Below are positions 36,554 to 47,512 of a DNA stretch of 64,000 bases, in pieces. Position numbers and translations under genes: made by a program. The notes under the pieces are model-generated. The model did not search any database, was not told the origin of the DNA, and saw only the letters and a program-made list of their open reading frames with translations. Within the stretch, counting starts at the first letter, position 1; the number at the start of each line of letters is the position of its first letter. Source of the stretch: Dastarcus helophoroides (taxonomy: Eukaryota; Arthropoda; Insecta; Coleoptera; Bothrideridae); NCBI GenBank assembly GCA_028583605.1, contig CM053336.1, positions 25,343,004 through 25,407,003 on the forward strand. Reading direction: 5' to 3'.

Positions 36554-36596
36554 ACCATGCTGATGAGGCCAAGGAAGGCCGAAACTAGTCTATGGT
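36554..36596 (+). ncRNA. Hammerhead ribozyme motif, inverted monomer
   Basis: ACCATG (36554-36559) pairs with TATGGT (36591-36596), including one G-T pair. The core CTGATGA is at 36560-36566, stem II GGCC/GGCC around AAGGA at 36567-36580, the core GAAA at 36581-36584, the palindromic stem III ACTAGT at 36584-36589, and the cleavage site follows C36590. All invariant core positions are present. Confidence 0.78.
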
Positions 36597-36806
36597 TGCG
36601 CTTGTACATATTTTCAATTTTAAGCACGTTTAACTGTTTAATTACAGAACATTTAATTGGTCATTTGCTCTTACTGCATGACTAACTTTTTTATTAATTC
36701 TTAACGGACTGACATTTAGCAAACATAAAACATAAAACAACCTTCAGTGCCAACCTAAAGAAAGCAACAATTCAAATATTGATTTGGCATTTCACAACAT
36801 CCCCCC

Positions 36807-39600
36807 TCAATTCAATATTTTTACTACCCCCAATAACATACGAAGTTTTTCAAACTGTGTCGCTTTAATTCCTTTAGTTAGAACATCCGCTATCTGTTCC
36901 TTAGTCCAACTGTATTGCACGTTTATTTGATTTGAGAGTTCTAGGTCTCGAACAAAGTTATACTTCACATCAACATGTTTTAGTCTTTGATGTTCTCGTA
37001 TGTGCAATATGTGAATACACGACTGGTTGTCTTCGTACATAGTCGCCTTTTCTAGTCGAATATCAAAGTCCGTTAACAGTCCTCTTGGCCATATAAATTC
37101 TGTTGCTGCTGAAGCCAGTGCAGGTCATATTCAGCCTCAGTTGATGATAGCAACTGTTTGCTTTCTTGTTGTCCAACTTACAGTTGCGCCATAAAGTTTA
37201 AATAGAAATCCAGTTGTTGACTTTCTTGTCGAATCACTAGCCCAATCGGAGTCAGCATATCCAATTAGAATTTCGTCAGACTGCGTAGTATTGTACAATA
37301 GTCCAAAGTCTTCCGTTCCTCGTAAGTAACGAAGGATCCGTTTCAGACCATTCCAATGAGTTTCTGTTGGTTCATTCTGGAACCTACTGTAATAATTTAC
37401 AGCTGCGCTGAATCTGGTTTTTAACGTCAGCTACATTAAATAACCAATTAGTTCTCTGTAGGGTTTGTCAGTTACGGTAGTTTCTTGTTTTTCGGAATTT
37501 TAATATCCAACTTCCAAAGGAGTTTTACTTGAGTTGCAGTTGAACATTCCGAATCGTCTTAATAAGCTCTCTACATAATTATTCTGATTCAGAAATAAAC
37601 CATTTCGAGTAGGCTGAATTTTGATGCCCAGAAATAATCGAAGCTTTCCTATATCGGTCATATTAAATTGGGTCTTCAACTTTTCTTTAACTTCAATCAA
37701 CTCGTTATTATTATTACCAGCAAGAATATGTCATCTACATAAAGTAACAGATAAAGTTTCGAATTTGCAGTTAACTTCATGTATAAACACGTCGAATTCG
37801 GAATTCGGAACGTTTGAAGCCAATTTTTATCACAAAGTCATCAAATCGGTCATTCCAAACACGAGGGGCTTGTTTTAAACAATAGAGAGATTTGTTTAAT
37901 TTGGATTCTTCTCAAATCTTTCAATTTGATTCATGTATATTTCTTTTTCGACTTTTCCATCTAGTTGAACAGATTCTAGTTTGTTTTTGTCAATTCAGCA
38001 AGTAATACTCGTAGAGTTGTTAAGCGAGCAACAGGAGCATAAGTCTCGTTGTAGTCAAAACCTTTCCTTTGCGAACAACCTTTCACCATATCTATGTTTC
38101 CGTCTTCATCTCTTTTTCTTTTAAAGATCCATTTATTTTCAATTATTTTTCTTTCAGGGGGTCTTTCCACAAGGGTCCAAGTATTTTGTTTTTTTTAAAT
38201 CTCATTTCTTCTTTCACAGCTTCATACCAATAACTCTTGTCCTCTCTTTTTCTCAATATCTTGGACATTTTCTGAAACATCTTCCACAAAAGCTTCAGCA
38301 CTTATATGCAGGCGTTCTTCTTGCTCGATTACTTTTTCGTATACTTTCCGAAATCAGTTTCCACTGTGTCATTTCTTCCATCATTTGTCTCCATTTCTGG
38401 TTCACTTTCTTCAACAGCTTTTGTGTCGGATACACTAATATACTCAGTTGGAGTTTTATGAATAGTTTCATTTTCTACAAAATCAGAAATAGTTTTAAAT
38501 TCATCAATTACTACGTCACTTCCATAGATAATTTTTTGCTCTGTCTGACACCACAATCGATAACCATTCGGATAATATCCGACAAAAATACATTTCTTTT
38601 TCTTGATTCAAATTTCCTTCCTACAATTTCAGTAAGAATGTGCAGATATGCAATGCACCCGAAAATTTTTTAGTTTTTTCAGATTCGGTTTTGTACCGTA
38701 CCATGCTTTTGCAGGAGTTTTTCCTTCTAGTGCTCTGGTTGGACTTCGATTTATTAGGGTAAACGGCTGCCATATCTGATTCCGACTACAAACTTTTTTC
38801 AAGTTTTGATTCGAGTAACATACACCGAGCTTTTTCTATTATAGTGCGATTCATTCGTTCTGCAACTCCATTATGTTCTAGAGAATAGGGAATGGTGGTT
38901 TCCGTCTTGCTGTTTAAAATGGTTCTTTATCTCATTTGATAAGTACTCCTTTCCGTTATCACATCTAAATCTACTGATTTTCATATTAAAATGGGCCATA
39001 GCCATTGCTTCATATGCCTTAAAGTAGTAGAACAATTTGATTTCTTCAGGTTTATCTTCAGTATTTAATTCAGTTGCATCAGTAATTTTTGTTAAATTCT
39101 TCAGATTTCCATAACTGATGTGTCCCGATCTTCTATGCCACAATTCATTTTTCATATCTGAATCTCTCAGAGCAAAGGCTTCCTCATAACTAGACAACAG
39201 CAATTCATAAAGTTTCCGTCTTCTTACCGCAACAGCAACAACCTTCTGGTTTTTCATAATCTTTCCTTGTCCATCTTCAAATAGAATTTTAAAACCACTC
39301 GTTTCGAGTTTTCAAACAGATAACAAGTTTAGTTCAAGCCCTAAAACTAAAAGAACATCTTTGATTACTGTTTTTAAATTCAGACCTTCCAACTATAGTC
39401 TTCACGTAGACGTCCCCCGCTTGTCTTGCTACCAAATGCTGCTCAGGCTTGGCACTTCTAATATTTATTGGCTGTTTGAGGAGTCGAGTCTTCTTCAAAA
39501 ACTTGTCTGTACGCACCAGAGGAACTTATATTCTTTCTTCCAAGGTTCCCGCCATTTCGGTAACCTCAACTTTTGCACTGAATATAAGATACTTTGAAGC
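36807..39600 (-). pseudogene. Copia pol remnants: integrase, RT, RNase H
   Basis: Read on the minus strand from high to low coordinates. The pre-integrase segment ELWHRRSGH is near 39140. Integrase has FRCDNGKEYLSN near 38950 and, in another frame, LEHNGVAERMNRT near 38870; the first catalytic Asp region appears deleted. The linker end reads GYRLWCQTEQKIIYGSDVVI (near 38550). Reverse transcriptase has GFDYNETYAPVARLTTLR near 38030 and the catalytic YVDD at 37730-37741. RNase H follows, with YEDNQSCI, KHVDVKYNFVRD and QIADVLTKG, ending at 36807 eight bases before the purine tract. Many frame changes and stops; non-functional. Confidence 0.85.
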
Positions 39601-39650
39601 GTTAATTGCGTAGATTTTTATCTAGTCCCAACTAATCTGGGCTCATAACC

Positions 39651-40276
39651 TGTTGTTTAAATTGATTAGTGGAATAGCTTTTAGGCAGGATGCTGGATTC
39701 TTTCAATATATCGCATAGAGAAATTTCTTACTGTACGACTATAGTAGGTTGTGCAACAAGAGTGGATATGATGTCCATATTGCACGAGAACGAAGTTTGA
39801 GCACGACGCCGGAAGGCGGAGTGCATCCATCGTTCGAGTGCGATATGGACAATCCGCTCGAGTTGTACAGCGAATTTTTCTCACGAATACGATCCCTCAG
39901 AAACAAAATACGATTTAACAAATATTTTTTTCGTTAAATACGTGAACTTGACAAATTCTATGGTATAATTTTGAACCTAAAAATGATATTCGTTCTTATC
40001 GCATGGTCATGATGGGTCAATTTCATTTCCACAGTAGTGCGGATATGAAATCGACCAATCACTACGCGACTTACGTTATATCCGTTCACTAGACTGATAT
40101 GGTCTATCTATCCTGCTCGTAAGGTATAAAGAAAACAGTGAATATACGGGTGGGAGTGGGAAAACTTTTTTATTAATTCTTAACTGACTGACATTTAGCA
40201 AACAAAACATAAAACAACCTTCAATGCCAACCTAAAGAAAGCAACAATTCAAATATTGATTTGGCATTTCACAACA
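39651..40276 (-). repeat. Copia 5' LTR with ~420 bp extra segment
   Basis: The outer parts (39651-39736 and about 40164-40276) match the two halves of the 3' LTR. The inside (about 39737-40163) has no counterpart there. The extra segment includes an imperfect ~20 bp stem (TGTCCATATTGCACGAGAAC near 39771 against GTTCGAGTGCGATATGGACA near 39833). It is either a nested insertion or sequence deleted from the 3' LTR. Confidence 0.75.
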
Positions 40277-40351
40277 TTCACGAATTGCATTTTTAAAACT
40301 AAGTTCATCTAGGTACGCCGTATTAGTCTTTTTTCGATAAGTTCTAATCAT

Positions 40352-40845
40352 CTGAAATATTACAAATACAACACCTGAGTAAAAGAAAAAGTTGTATCAT
40401 GGGACATAATCAACATTAAAATCGCTGGGGCACATTATTAGAATGTTTCCAGTATTAACAATCTACAATATAGCTTGTATGGGATGCAGCTTTTACTACA
40501 GCTGAACTGTAGAATTTGTCTGCATAAATTGAAAATCAAAAACTTACCTTTAAATCCGAATTTTACCTGTTTTGAAATAAATACTACAAGATGAACACCT
40601 AGCACAGCATAACTTTTCTGAGCGGTAGTTTGACAACTAACCAACTATTAGACAAGTAGCTGTCCAACTGAAATCAACTGTTATACAAGTAGCTGTACAA
40701 GTGAACCCAACTGCTAGACAAATAAAACCAATTGTTAGACAAGTACATGCCCTTTCATTTGATACCCAACATGCCCCACTCTTTTACTTCTTCAACGACA
40801 TGCCATCTGAAGCTGCTATGACGTCATTTGGCGTAGAACGCTCCT
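40352..40845. other. Non-coding interval with degenerate short repeats
   Basis: Mostly unassigned. At 40640-40745 the phrase CAACTGTTA(G/T)ACAAGTAGCTGT recurs about four times with variation. It lies just upstream of the BEL/Pao fragment. Confidence 0.45.
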
Positions 40846-40846
40846 G

Positions 40847-41340
40847 ATGTATCTACTCATGACCTACGAGGAGTTTTATGCATTGCTAACTCAAATTGAG
40901 TCACTTTTAAATTCACGCCCTCTTTCACCCATAAGTAAAGATTCCAACGATCTTGTGCCCCTAACTCCGGGTCACTTTTTAACGACAGAATCTCTGTCCA
41001 GCTTTCCTGCACCTGATTTATCATATGTTACATTGAATAGTTTCACTCGCTGGCAACTGGCAAATGTTGCAGAGCGGTGGAACCAAGAATATTTACATAC
41101 AACAATTTGCATTTGCATTTGCAACTGCGATGCAAATGGACCAAATATTTGCCTAACCTTAAACAAGACATGTTAGTACTTATAAAAAATGAGCAGAAAC
41201 CTCCGATGCAATGGGCACTCGGACGCGTAACGAAACTCCATGCTGGAGAAGACGGCGTAGTACGAGTTGTCAATTTGGAAACTCAAAGCGGAACTTTGCA
41301 ACGTCCTGTTGTAAAGATCTGTCCTTTAGCGGGACAATAA
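40847..41340 (+). pseudogene. BEL/Pao pol C-terminus (DUF5641-type), frameshifted
   Basis: The end of a BEL/Pao polyprotein, just after the integrase core. One frame reads LLTQIESLLNSRPLSPIS, LTPGHFLTT and RWQLANVAERWNQEYL to about 41095. The downstream frame (41150-41340) reads DMLVLIKNE, PPMQWALGRV, HAGEDGVVRVV and RPVVKICPL, then TAA. The switch occurs at a slippage-like stretch of ATTTGC repeats (41105-41135). No upstream RT or integrase is adjacent, so this is a truncated copy with its 3' LTR. Confidence 0.85.
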
Positions 41341-41435
41341 TTTTTCTTTCAATTTTCAATTTTTTCGGAATTTAATTTTATTTATATATTTTTCTAAGTC
41401 ACTAGGAGAAACTAATTTGTTTTTGGTGGGCAGAA

Positions 41436-41820
41436 TGTTCAAACATTAATTTTAATTTTAACCTATTTTTCCTTTTTCGTGTTTGTACGGCGAAGCACGC
41501 CTCTTATAGAAAAAAATTAAAAACACATTTTACGTGATAAAATCGCACATTGCGGAGAGAGCGAGTGGGACAGTATCCAAGCACAGTGACGGGTCGGTCG
41601 TGAACGGCCATTTTAAACGGCTATTCGGGTTTTTGGCTGTGTCTTCTGAATTTTTAGCTTACTCCACCCTGTGGAAACACGAGAGCGCTCTCTGACGACG
41701 ACTCAACCACCCAGGGTAAGTCCGTAAGCTATCAAAACTGTATTGTGCGGTAACGTTTCTTTTTCAATATTTCTTCAATAATACAGTCCACTTTTAACCA
41801 AATTCTGTAGACGAACAGTT
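41436..41820 (+). repeat. Probable BEL/Pao 3' LTR
   Basis: TGTTCAAACATTAATTTT starts at 41436, directly after GGTGGGCAGAA, a BEL-like purine tract, ~95 bp beyond the pol stop. The right limit (…GAACAGTTCACA, around 41817-41823) is only a guess because no partner LTR is present. Confidence 0.55.
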
Positions 41821-41824
41821 CACA

Positions 41825-42860
41825 TATCTCTTTTAAAGCAATTTTTAATTTTCATCTTCTCTTCTTGTTCCCGAATGTTCAAGCTTTCATGAATTTCTAC
41901 TTTAAAATCGAAATTAATTTCCTCAAAATTTTATTTTTTTTCTCAAAATTCTGTTTTTTTAGGTCTGCATTTATTCTCAAAGTTTAAATTTTTTGCTTCA
42001 AATTTGCACTCTAGGAAATTGTGACTTGTTTAAAGTTTGACAATTAGGTTAGTTTCAAAATTCGGATTTTTCTTCGAAGTTGTATAACGTTTTTGGTAAA
42101 CTTAAACTTTTTCGAATGTCTTAAATCTTTTTAAACTCGTCTTGTTCTTGTTCAATTTATCCCCAAAATTCGAATTTTTTTATTTTTTTATCAAGATGGA
42201 GAATGCTAATTTTTAATTGAAATTTCAATTTTTTTCTCAAAATTTGATATAAGTCTTCATATTACTTAAAATTCTGGCATTTGTAATTTTTAAGTTTCAT
42301 TTTGTGCTGAAAAGTTAAATTGTTGTCTTAAAATTTGATTTCATTTAGAAAATGTTTACCTTCTTAAAATTCGGATTTATTTTTAAAAGTCGCTTTTTCA
42401 GGTGTTTTTTGAATTTAACTTTTTCACAAAATTTAAATTTATTCTCTGCACTATCCGTTTTATTATAAAAATTGAATTTTCTCTGAAAACTTTTTTCTAC
42501 GAAAAAACAAACTGTAGGTTCGTTGAATTAAAAGAAAATAAACGTAGCAAGTATACGAGTAACTCTTTATTTTACCTACGTATTTGTGAATTTACAAAGG
42601 AAAAGTACACATAAAAGAAAAAAAGCGACGTCTACGCTATTTATTAGGTCATTTCGTCTATTTTTATTTATTATTAAACAAAAAAATATCTTCTTCACAG
42701 TCATAAAATTTAATAACTTAACACAACATTAAACTAAAAAAAGTCCCACATACAAGTTAAATGTTTCGACGAGTGGATTGTATTTTTAAAAACAATTTTA
42801 TTAAAAATACAAAGTTTTTACATTTAACGAATTTTTCTTAAACTAACAATTTATTAATTG
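41825..42860 (+). repeat. AT-rich array, T-rich, then AT-rich non-coding
   Basis: 41.84-42.5 kb has T-rich degenerate units; the rest is AT-rich with no gene. A 70-codon frame (42402-42614) is low complexity. Confidence 0.5.
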
Positions 42861-42972
42861 TGGCACGGAGCGGCCACACGCGATGATTTTGCACGCGTTG
42901 ATTTGGAGAAAACTCTTGGCACGGAGCGGCCACACGCGATGACTTTTCACGTGTTGATTTGGAGAGACTCCT
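42861..42972 (+). repeat. 56 bp tandem duplication, GC-rich
   Basis: Two copies starting TGGCACGGAGCGGCCACACG at 42861 and 42917, each with (A/C)TGATTTTGCACGCGTTGA-like continuation and GATTTGGAGA. Conspicuously GC-rich among AT-rich flanks. Function unknown. Confidence 0.8.
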
Positions 42973-43630
42973 CGTCCGCTTGTAGCGTCGATTGTTTTAT
43001 CACTTCAGAGTGCTGACCTAGCGCCTTGCCTTGGTCAGCAATAACCAAAGGGTTGAACAACATAATTTACATATACCCAAGTCCACATTTAACCCGCAGC
43101 ACCCAGAAACACAGGTGACTTAGAAAATTGTTAACGAAGATCTCCACCTAATTTGCTGGAATTTTTTTATGGTTAGTAATTATTGCATTCATTATTTTTA
43201 TTGTTAATAAAATGGCGGAACCTAATTCTGTAATAAGTGATTAGGAACAATTATTGACAAAAAATATTGGGCAGTTATGGGGAACAGAAATTCCGAGGCT
43301 CCGGGCGGGTAGATATTTCAGATGCCCTTGTCTTTGTGGAATTAATTTTAATGATGATGTTTGACGAGAAATGCAAAATTATAAACAAATAAATTTAGAG
43401 TTTTAAAATTGTTTATTAGAAATTAAGAAAAATTAATAAATACAAACATAAAATATTATTAATCATGATAAATTAAGGTGTATTAATATGTCTTAAAAGA
43501 ATCAGGGATTCAGAAATTATGTTTACGGCTTTTTCTAAGACTAAAATAATTGATTAAATCGCGATAATTTAAAGGAATGAACTACGTCATTTTTAATTGA
43601 TATAATAGCAAGAGTTGAAAGTAGGGATGC
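42973..43630. other. Non-coding interval
   Basis: No gene or repeat recognised beyond a short imperfect palindrome (CTGACCTAGCGCC…TTGGTCAG near 43013-43043). Confidence 0.35.
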
Positions 43631-43740
43631 ACACGATATATCATTGTATCAAAAATATCGATATTTTCGTTTCGACGTTCTATATTTTCGTATCGATACT
43701 TTCGTTCCGTTGTATATTTTTTTCGATGTGTTACCGATTG
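43631..43740 (+). other. TATCGATA-rich segment, possible hAT-like element end
   Basis: Starts GTAGGGATGCACACGATA and contains repeated ATCGATA motifs; shares its start with the segment at 19720-19850. No partner end found. Confidence 0.35.
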
Positions 43741-43849
43741 GTGAAGTCAGCTCAAAAAATCTTACTTTTTCGGCGGTTAAAATTTATTTAGCAACTTACT
43801 GATCGCATTCACCATTTCACGGCCACTACTTTATTTAATTTGTTTAGAT

Positions 43850-45720
43850 AAATCGGTTTTTTCAATACCGCTTTTTTTGAAATTTATGCCTTTTTAAATT
43901 TAGTCTTTCTAAAATTTCGATTTTTTTCAGTTCTGACTTTTAAATTGCGACTCTTTTGAAAGTTTCGACTTTTACGAATATTTCTTAATTTTTTTGAAAA
44001 TTTTGCCTATTTTGAAAATGTCCACTCTAACTGAAGATTTCGATTTTCACCTTTTTGGAAAATATGACTTTTTAAACATTTCAATTTTTTTAATTTCCAG
44101 TTTCTAAAACTTCAACTTCTCTGAAAAAATCTAAATGTCCAGTTTTTTTTTAATGAATTTCTATACATCCGATTTTGTTTTCAAGTTCTGATTTTTTAAT
44201 CAAAATTTCGACCTTCTTAAACCTTTTGCTTTAAAATTTCTTTCACACAATTTTTAACTATCCAAAATTTTGACTTTTTAAAAAATTTTCTGAAAATTTC
44301 GATTTTTTTGATAATTTAGAGTTTCTTTTTAATTCTTCTCTTTTTAAAATTCTAAATTTTTTGGAAAGCTTGACACCGAAAATTTTTTAAAATGTGCAGG
44401 TTTTTGAACAATTGTATTTTTTTTCAAAATTTCCATTTTATCTCAAAATTTGGACTATATTCAGGAAATTTTGACTTCTCGTTAAAATTTATAGCTTTTA
44501 AAACTTACCACTTTCAAAATTTCGACTTTTTTAAATTTCTTATTTGTTTTTTTCTAATTTTGGCTTTTGAAAATGGATTTTGCAAAATCTCGACAACTTT
44601 TAAAAACCTTGACTATTTAAAAATTTCGACCTTTTATCAAAATTTCACTCCGAAAATTCTTATACTTTTAAAATTTAATCTCTTTTTAAATTCCGACTTT
44701 TCCAAATATTTCTAGCTTTTTTGGAAACTTTGGATTTTTATTAAAAATTTCCTCGAAATTTCGACTTTATTCGAATATTTCGAGTTGTTTAAATCGCAAC
44801 ATTTCCTTAAAATGACATCTATTTTTAATATTTTGCACCATTTTACAAAATTCCGATTTTTTAAAATACTTTTGCTGCTTTTTGAGATTTTCGATTTTTT
44901 AAATAAATCTCAACTGTTTTCAAAGTGGCGACTTTTGCAGCTTTTTTAGGTTTTGATTTTTTTGAAAATTTTAACATTTTTTCAAAACTCTAATCTTCCT
45001 GAAAATATTCAGTCAAAAATTTGGCTCTTTGAAAAATGACACTTGACCTTTTTTTTATTTTTCTGCTTCCTGACATTTTTACTTTTCTTTTATAGTTTAT
45101 TTGAAAGTTTAGAATTTTTGAAAATTTTATCTTTCTTCAATGTTAAGGCTCATCGAAAATTTTGGCTGTTTGAAAATGTAACTGAAAGTGCTTCATTTTT
45201 TAAATTTTGATTATTTTAGAGATTTGGATTATTTTTCAAAATTTGAACTTTTCCAAAAGTTTTTTTTTTGTTCATTTTGTCAAAATCCTTTAAAATGTCG
45301 ACATTATATTTCAACACTTTGACTTTTTTTAAATCCTAATTTTCAATGACAATTTCGAAGTATTTCGAAATTTATTCATTTTTAAAAATATTGACTTTTT
45401 AAATGTTACTTTCTTTAAAACTTTGCCCTTATCTGAAAATATTGATCTTTATAAATCAACCCTTGTTAAAACTTTAGATTATTTTGCAAATGTTCGTTGC
45501 ATTTTAAAGTTTTTGAATTATTTCGAAAATTTGAACTTTTTTCAGAATGTCAATTTTTTCCAAATATTGACTTTTTTCTTGAAAACTTCGTCACTTTTTT
45601 CTTTTATTTGAATTTTTATTTAAGATTCGTGACTTTTCAACTTTTTTCTCAAAGGTTTAGCCAGTAAAAATTTCGAAATTTTTTATAATTTTGAGTTGTT
45701 TTCGGAATCTGGACAATTGA
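43850..45720 (+). repeat. AT-rich degenerate array, T-rich strand plus
   Basis: About 1.9 kb of T-rich units with TTTCGACTTTT, CAAAATTT and TGAAAATTT variants. Frames in it (44392-44715, 45423-45611) are compositional artefacts. Confidence 0.7.
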
Positions 45721-45843
45721 TATTCTTAATAATAAAAAAAATGTTTTTTACCTAAAAACGCAAGCTTAATGATTACTGTCAAGTATCCTGTAATTTTGGA
45801 GAAAAGTAAATTGGTGAATAAAATATAATGAAATTGAATTAAA

Positions 45844-46180
45844 TTATTTCTTCCTTATATTTTTGCACGAAAAGCTTGTTCGAATTAACTGGATACATGC
45901 ACTAAAGGATTTACTAATATGTTGATTAAAATTACATGGAACTTTATGGTTGTTGTGGTTAGTGAGAGTTTTGAGGTTGTGGTTGTAGTGACTGTGGTGA
46001 GGTGGTTGCGATTGAGGTGGTGCTTGAGGCTGGGGTGTTGGTTGAGGTTGTGGTGGTGATTGGAAATTCACCATGAATTGACAGCTATTGATTCACGACG
46101 CTGTTGAATTATTGGAATTGAAATCCCCTTTGTGTTGAGTGTTCACCGTTGGAATCTTGTAATGCTGCCGTATCCTCCCA
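45844..46180 (-). pseudogene. Gln/Pro-rich remnant, possible zen-like C-terminal region
   Basis: The minus strand holds a Gln/Pro-rich frame (MVNFQSPPQPQPTPQPQAPP from 46074) preceded by a segment (46085-46180) whose DNA resembles 47050-47190: both contain a GCATTACAA…AAC…CAATAATTCAACAGCG-like run. The latter lies downstream of a zen-like homeobox, so I infer a second copy of that gene's 3' coding part. Stops are present in every frame across the whole segment. An unrelated Gln-rich relic is the alternative. Confidence 0.4.
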
Positions 46181-47019
46181 CTGCACAGTGGGTCAATTTG
46201 AGCAATTTTGGCCAAAACTAAGAAGGACCGAATTTTTTCGACCTAAGGAAAATAGCGTAACCGTCGGTTAATTAGCAAGAATAAAGTTTATTCTTAAAGA
46301 AACAATTGATTATAATTCCCATATATTTTTCCATTTCACGCTGCAGCCATTAGAACGAAGAGGTGTTTAAATAAATAGGCGCACAGTGAAATTTCAGTAT
46401 ATTTGCGATTGCCATATAACTTGATATTAACCATATCTCATATGGAACAAGTTAAGTGTCCTACTGTAGATCAATATTTCATTTTAAAAAATAACATGCG
46501 GGTAATGATTTAGAGAGTGTCATCAGTTAAAAGGTATTAAACATGTGTGCAGTAAAATCAGCAAAATTAATATATTTGTTTGCTTCATATTTACTTTAAC
46601 AAACTTTAGCTTTTTCGTATTTTTTTATATTGAATAAAGTATGGACTTCGATGGTCTACAATTTTTGGCTGAGCCTAGCTGCGCCTTTTTTTACCATAAC
46701 GCTTTAAACATAAGGATGCAGATGGGAGAAATTTCCACTTTAGGAGTTAACGACTGATTCAGTTTGACTCGTATCATTTCATACCTCTTACTACACTCTA
46801 TTTTTAAAAAACTTTTACTAATTTTGTATTACTTTTAGATTGAATTATCTCCGAGTTATTTCTTTAAATTAGTTAGAATTTCAACCCCTAATACTTACCC
46901 TAATTTCTTGGTGATAATTTTTTCAATATTTTTTCTGTAATGACTAACTATTATAAAGTAAGTTTCATAATTTTCAAAGTTTTAGCCAAAAATTGTTAAT
47001 TTCGACTCACTGTGGACTG
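46181..47019. other. Non-coding interval
   Basis: AT-rich, no coding sequence supported; lies between the two zen-like 3' remnants. Confidence 0.35.
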
Positions 47020-47512
47020 GATGAGTACATTGGATTGATAACGATTGGGTTGTGGCGCTTGTGTAGCTTCCCACCGATACGACATGTTCGCTGTTGTATT
47101 ATTAGTGTTGCAATTCAGTTTGTATATCGAGTTTTCACCTTGTAATGCTACCACGTCCTTCCTCTGGACGACCAGAATGCATTAATTTAGGTTGTGACGC
47201 CACTTATCTAGCCATCGAAGGATATCTCATTTAATGATTTTTGTAACTGCAGTCGCAGTAAGCGAAATTATTCGGCAAAACTGAAGGGTAATATTTTGGC
47301 GCTTCGCAGGTTTGGGGATGCGTCGCTTCAGTTGCCAGTAGCTTACTTTGCAGTGGAACCTTCCTTGTTCTGCACAGATATTTGTTTTGGAAATTTTTCT
47401 TTTCTAGTTCTATTGGTTAGGTGTTGGTGAATGCGGTTCTTGCTCTTTAACCGGTGCCCGATGGGATGCTAGATGCGTTTTGTACCAGTTTCGGTGGAAC
47501 GTAACAAAAAAA
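47020..47512 (-). pseudogene. Hox3/zen-like homeobox pseudogene, copy A
   Basis: On the minus strand the homeobox starts near 47455. It reads RARTAFTN, then IELE and NKYLCRTRK, typical of a Hox3/zen homeodomain N-terminal arm, helix 1 and start of helix 2. In-frame stops replace residues in TG*RAR and in the Gln-Leu position before helix 1. Recognition helix 3 is not readable, because the sequence diverges after about 47345. The exon start corresponding to copy B (near 47512) has lost its AG acceptor. Continuing to about 47020 is a segment reading DVVALQGENS and NNTTANMSYRW. Not functional. It is part of an inverted duplication with 58.4-59.5 kb. Confidence 0.65.

Larger units (their letters stand above)
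35508..36668. mobile_element. Hammerhead-bearing non-autonomous element, 13 bp target duplication
   Basis: A 1161 bp insertion flanked by TCTTACTGCATGA (35495-35507 and 36669-36681). It consists of one full monomer (35508-35970, 463 bp, starting GATAATAAGCCTTG), the first half of a second direct monomer (35971-~36213), then about one monomer in inverted orientation (36216-36668). Each full monomer has a hammerhead motif. There is no coding capacity. Inverted and direct pLTR-like copies, hammerheads and a long target duplication fit a Penelope-derived non-autonomous element or an animal retrozyme-like element. Its sequence is unrelated to the Penelope-like element at 15.4-18.2 kb. Confidence 0.75.
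35421..36799 (-). repeat. Copia 3' LTR, split by a nested insertion
   Basis: LTR sequence is 36682-36799 plus 35421-35507; the interval 35508-36668 is a nested element and 36669-36681 its second target duplication. Without the insertion this LTR is only about 205 bp, against 626 bp for the 5' LTR. Confidence 0.85.
35421..40276 (-). mobile_element. Copia-type LTR retrotransposon with TTCAC target duplication
   Basis: Bounded by the 5 bp direct repeat TTCAC (35416-35420 and 40277-40281). Both LTRs have TG...CA ends (read on the minus strand, TGTTGTGAAATGCC...). The 5' LTR is 39651-40276. Next to it on the minus strand is GGTTATGAGCCCAG (39637-39650), resembling the internal initiator-Met tRNA type primer site used by copia. 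The 3' LTR is 35421-36799, preceded by a purine tract (GAGGGGGGA, complement of 36800-36808). The 3' LTR is split by another element. Domain order is integrase, RT, RNase H, as in Ty1/copia. Confidence 0.9.
34132..40351 (-). pseudogene. Pogo-like (Tc1/mariner superfamily) transposase, split by copia
   Basis: A DNA-transposon transposase in two pieces on the minus strand. The N-terminal piece starts at an ATG at 40351 and runs to 40277. The rest resumes at 35420 and continues to about 34132. The interruption is the copia element. The joined N-terminus has a CENP-B/psq-type helix-turn-helix (SERVAARTLNVKRGTLHSRI). The core has VDETRISIVPKP with the first catalytic Asp, and the C-terminal part has SHKLQPLDIGVYG. 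The NHETH segment that normally carries the second catalytic Asp is out of frame (about 34530-34550) and its Asp codon appears lost. Several frame changes near 35040-35300 and 34504-34610 show the gene was already dead. Terminal inverted repeats were not found. Confidence 0.8.
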
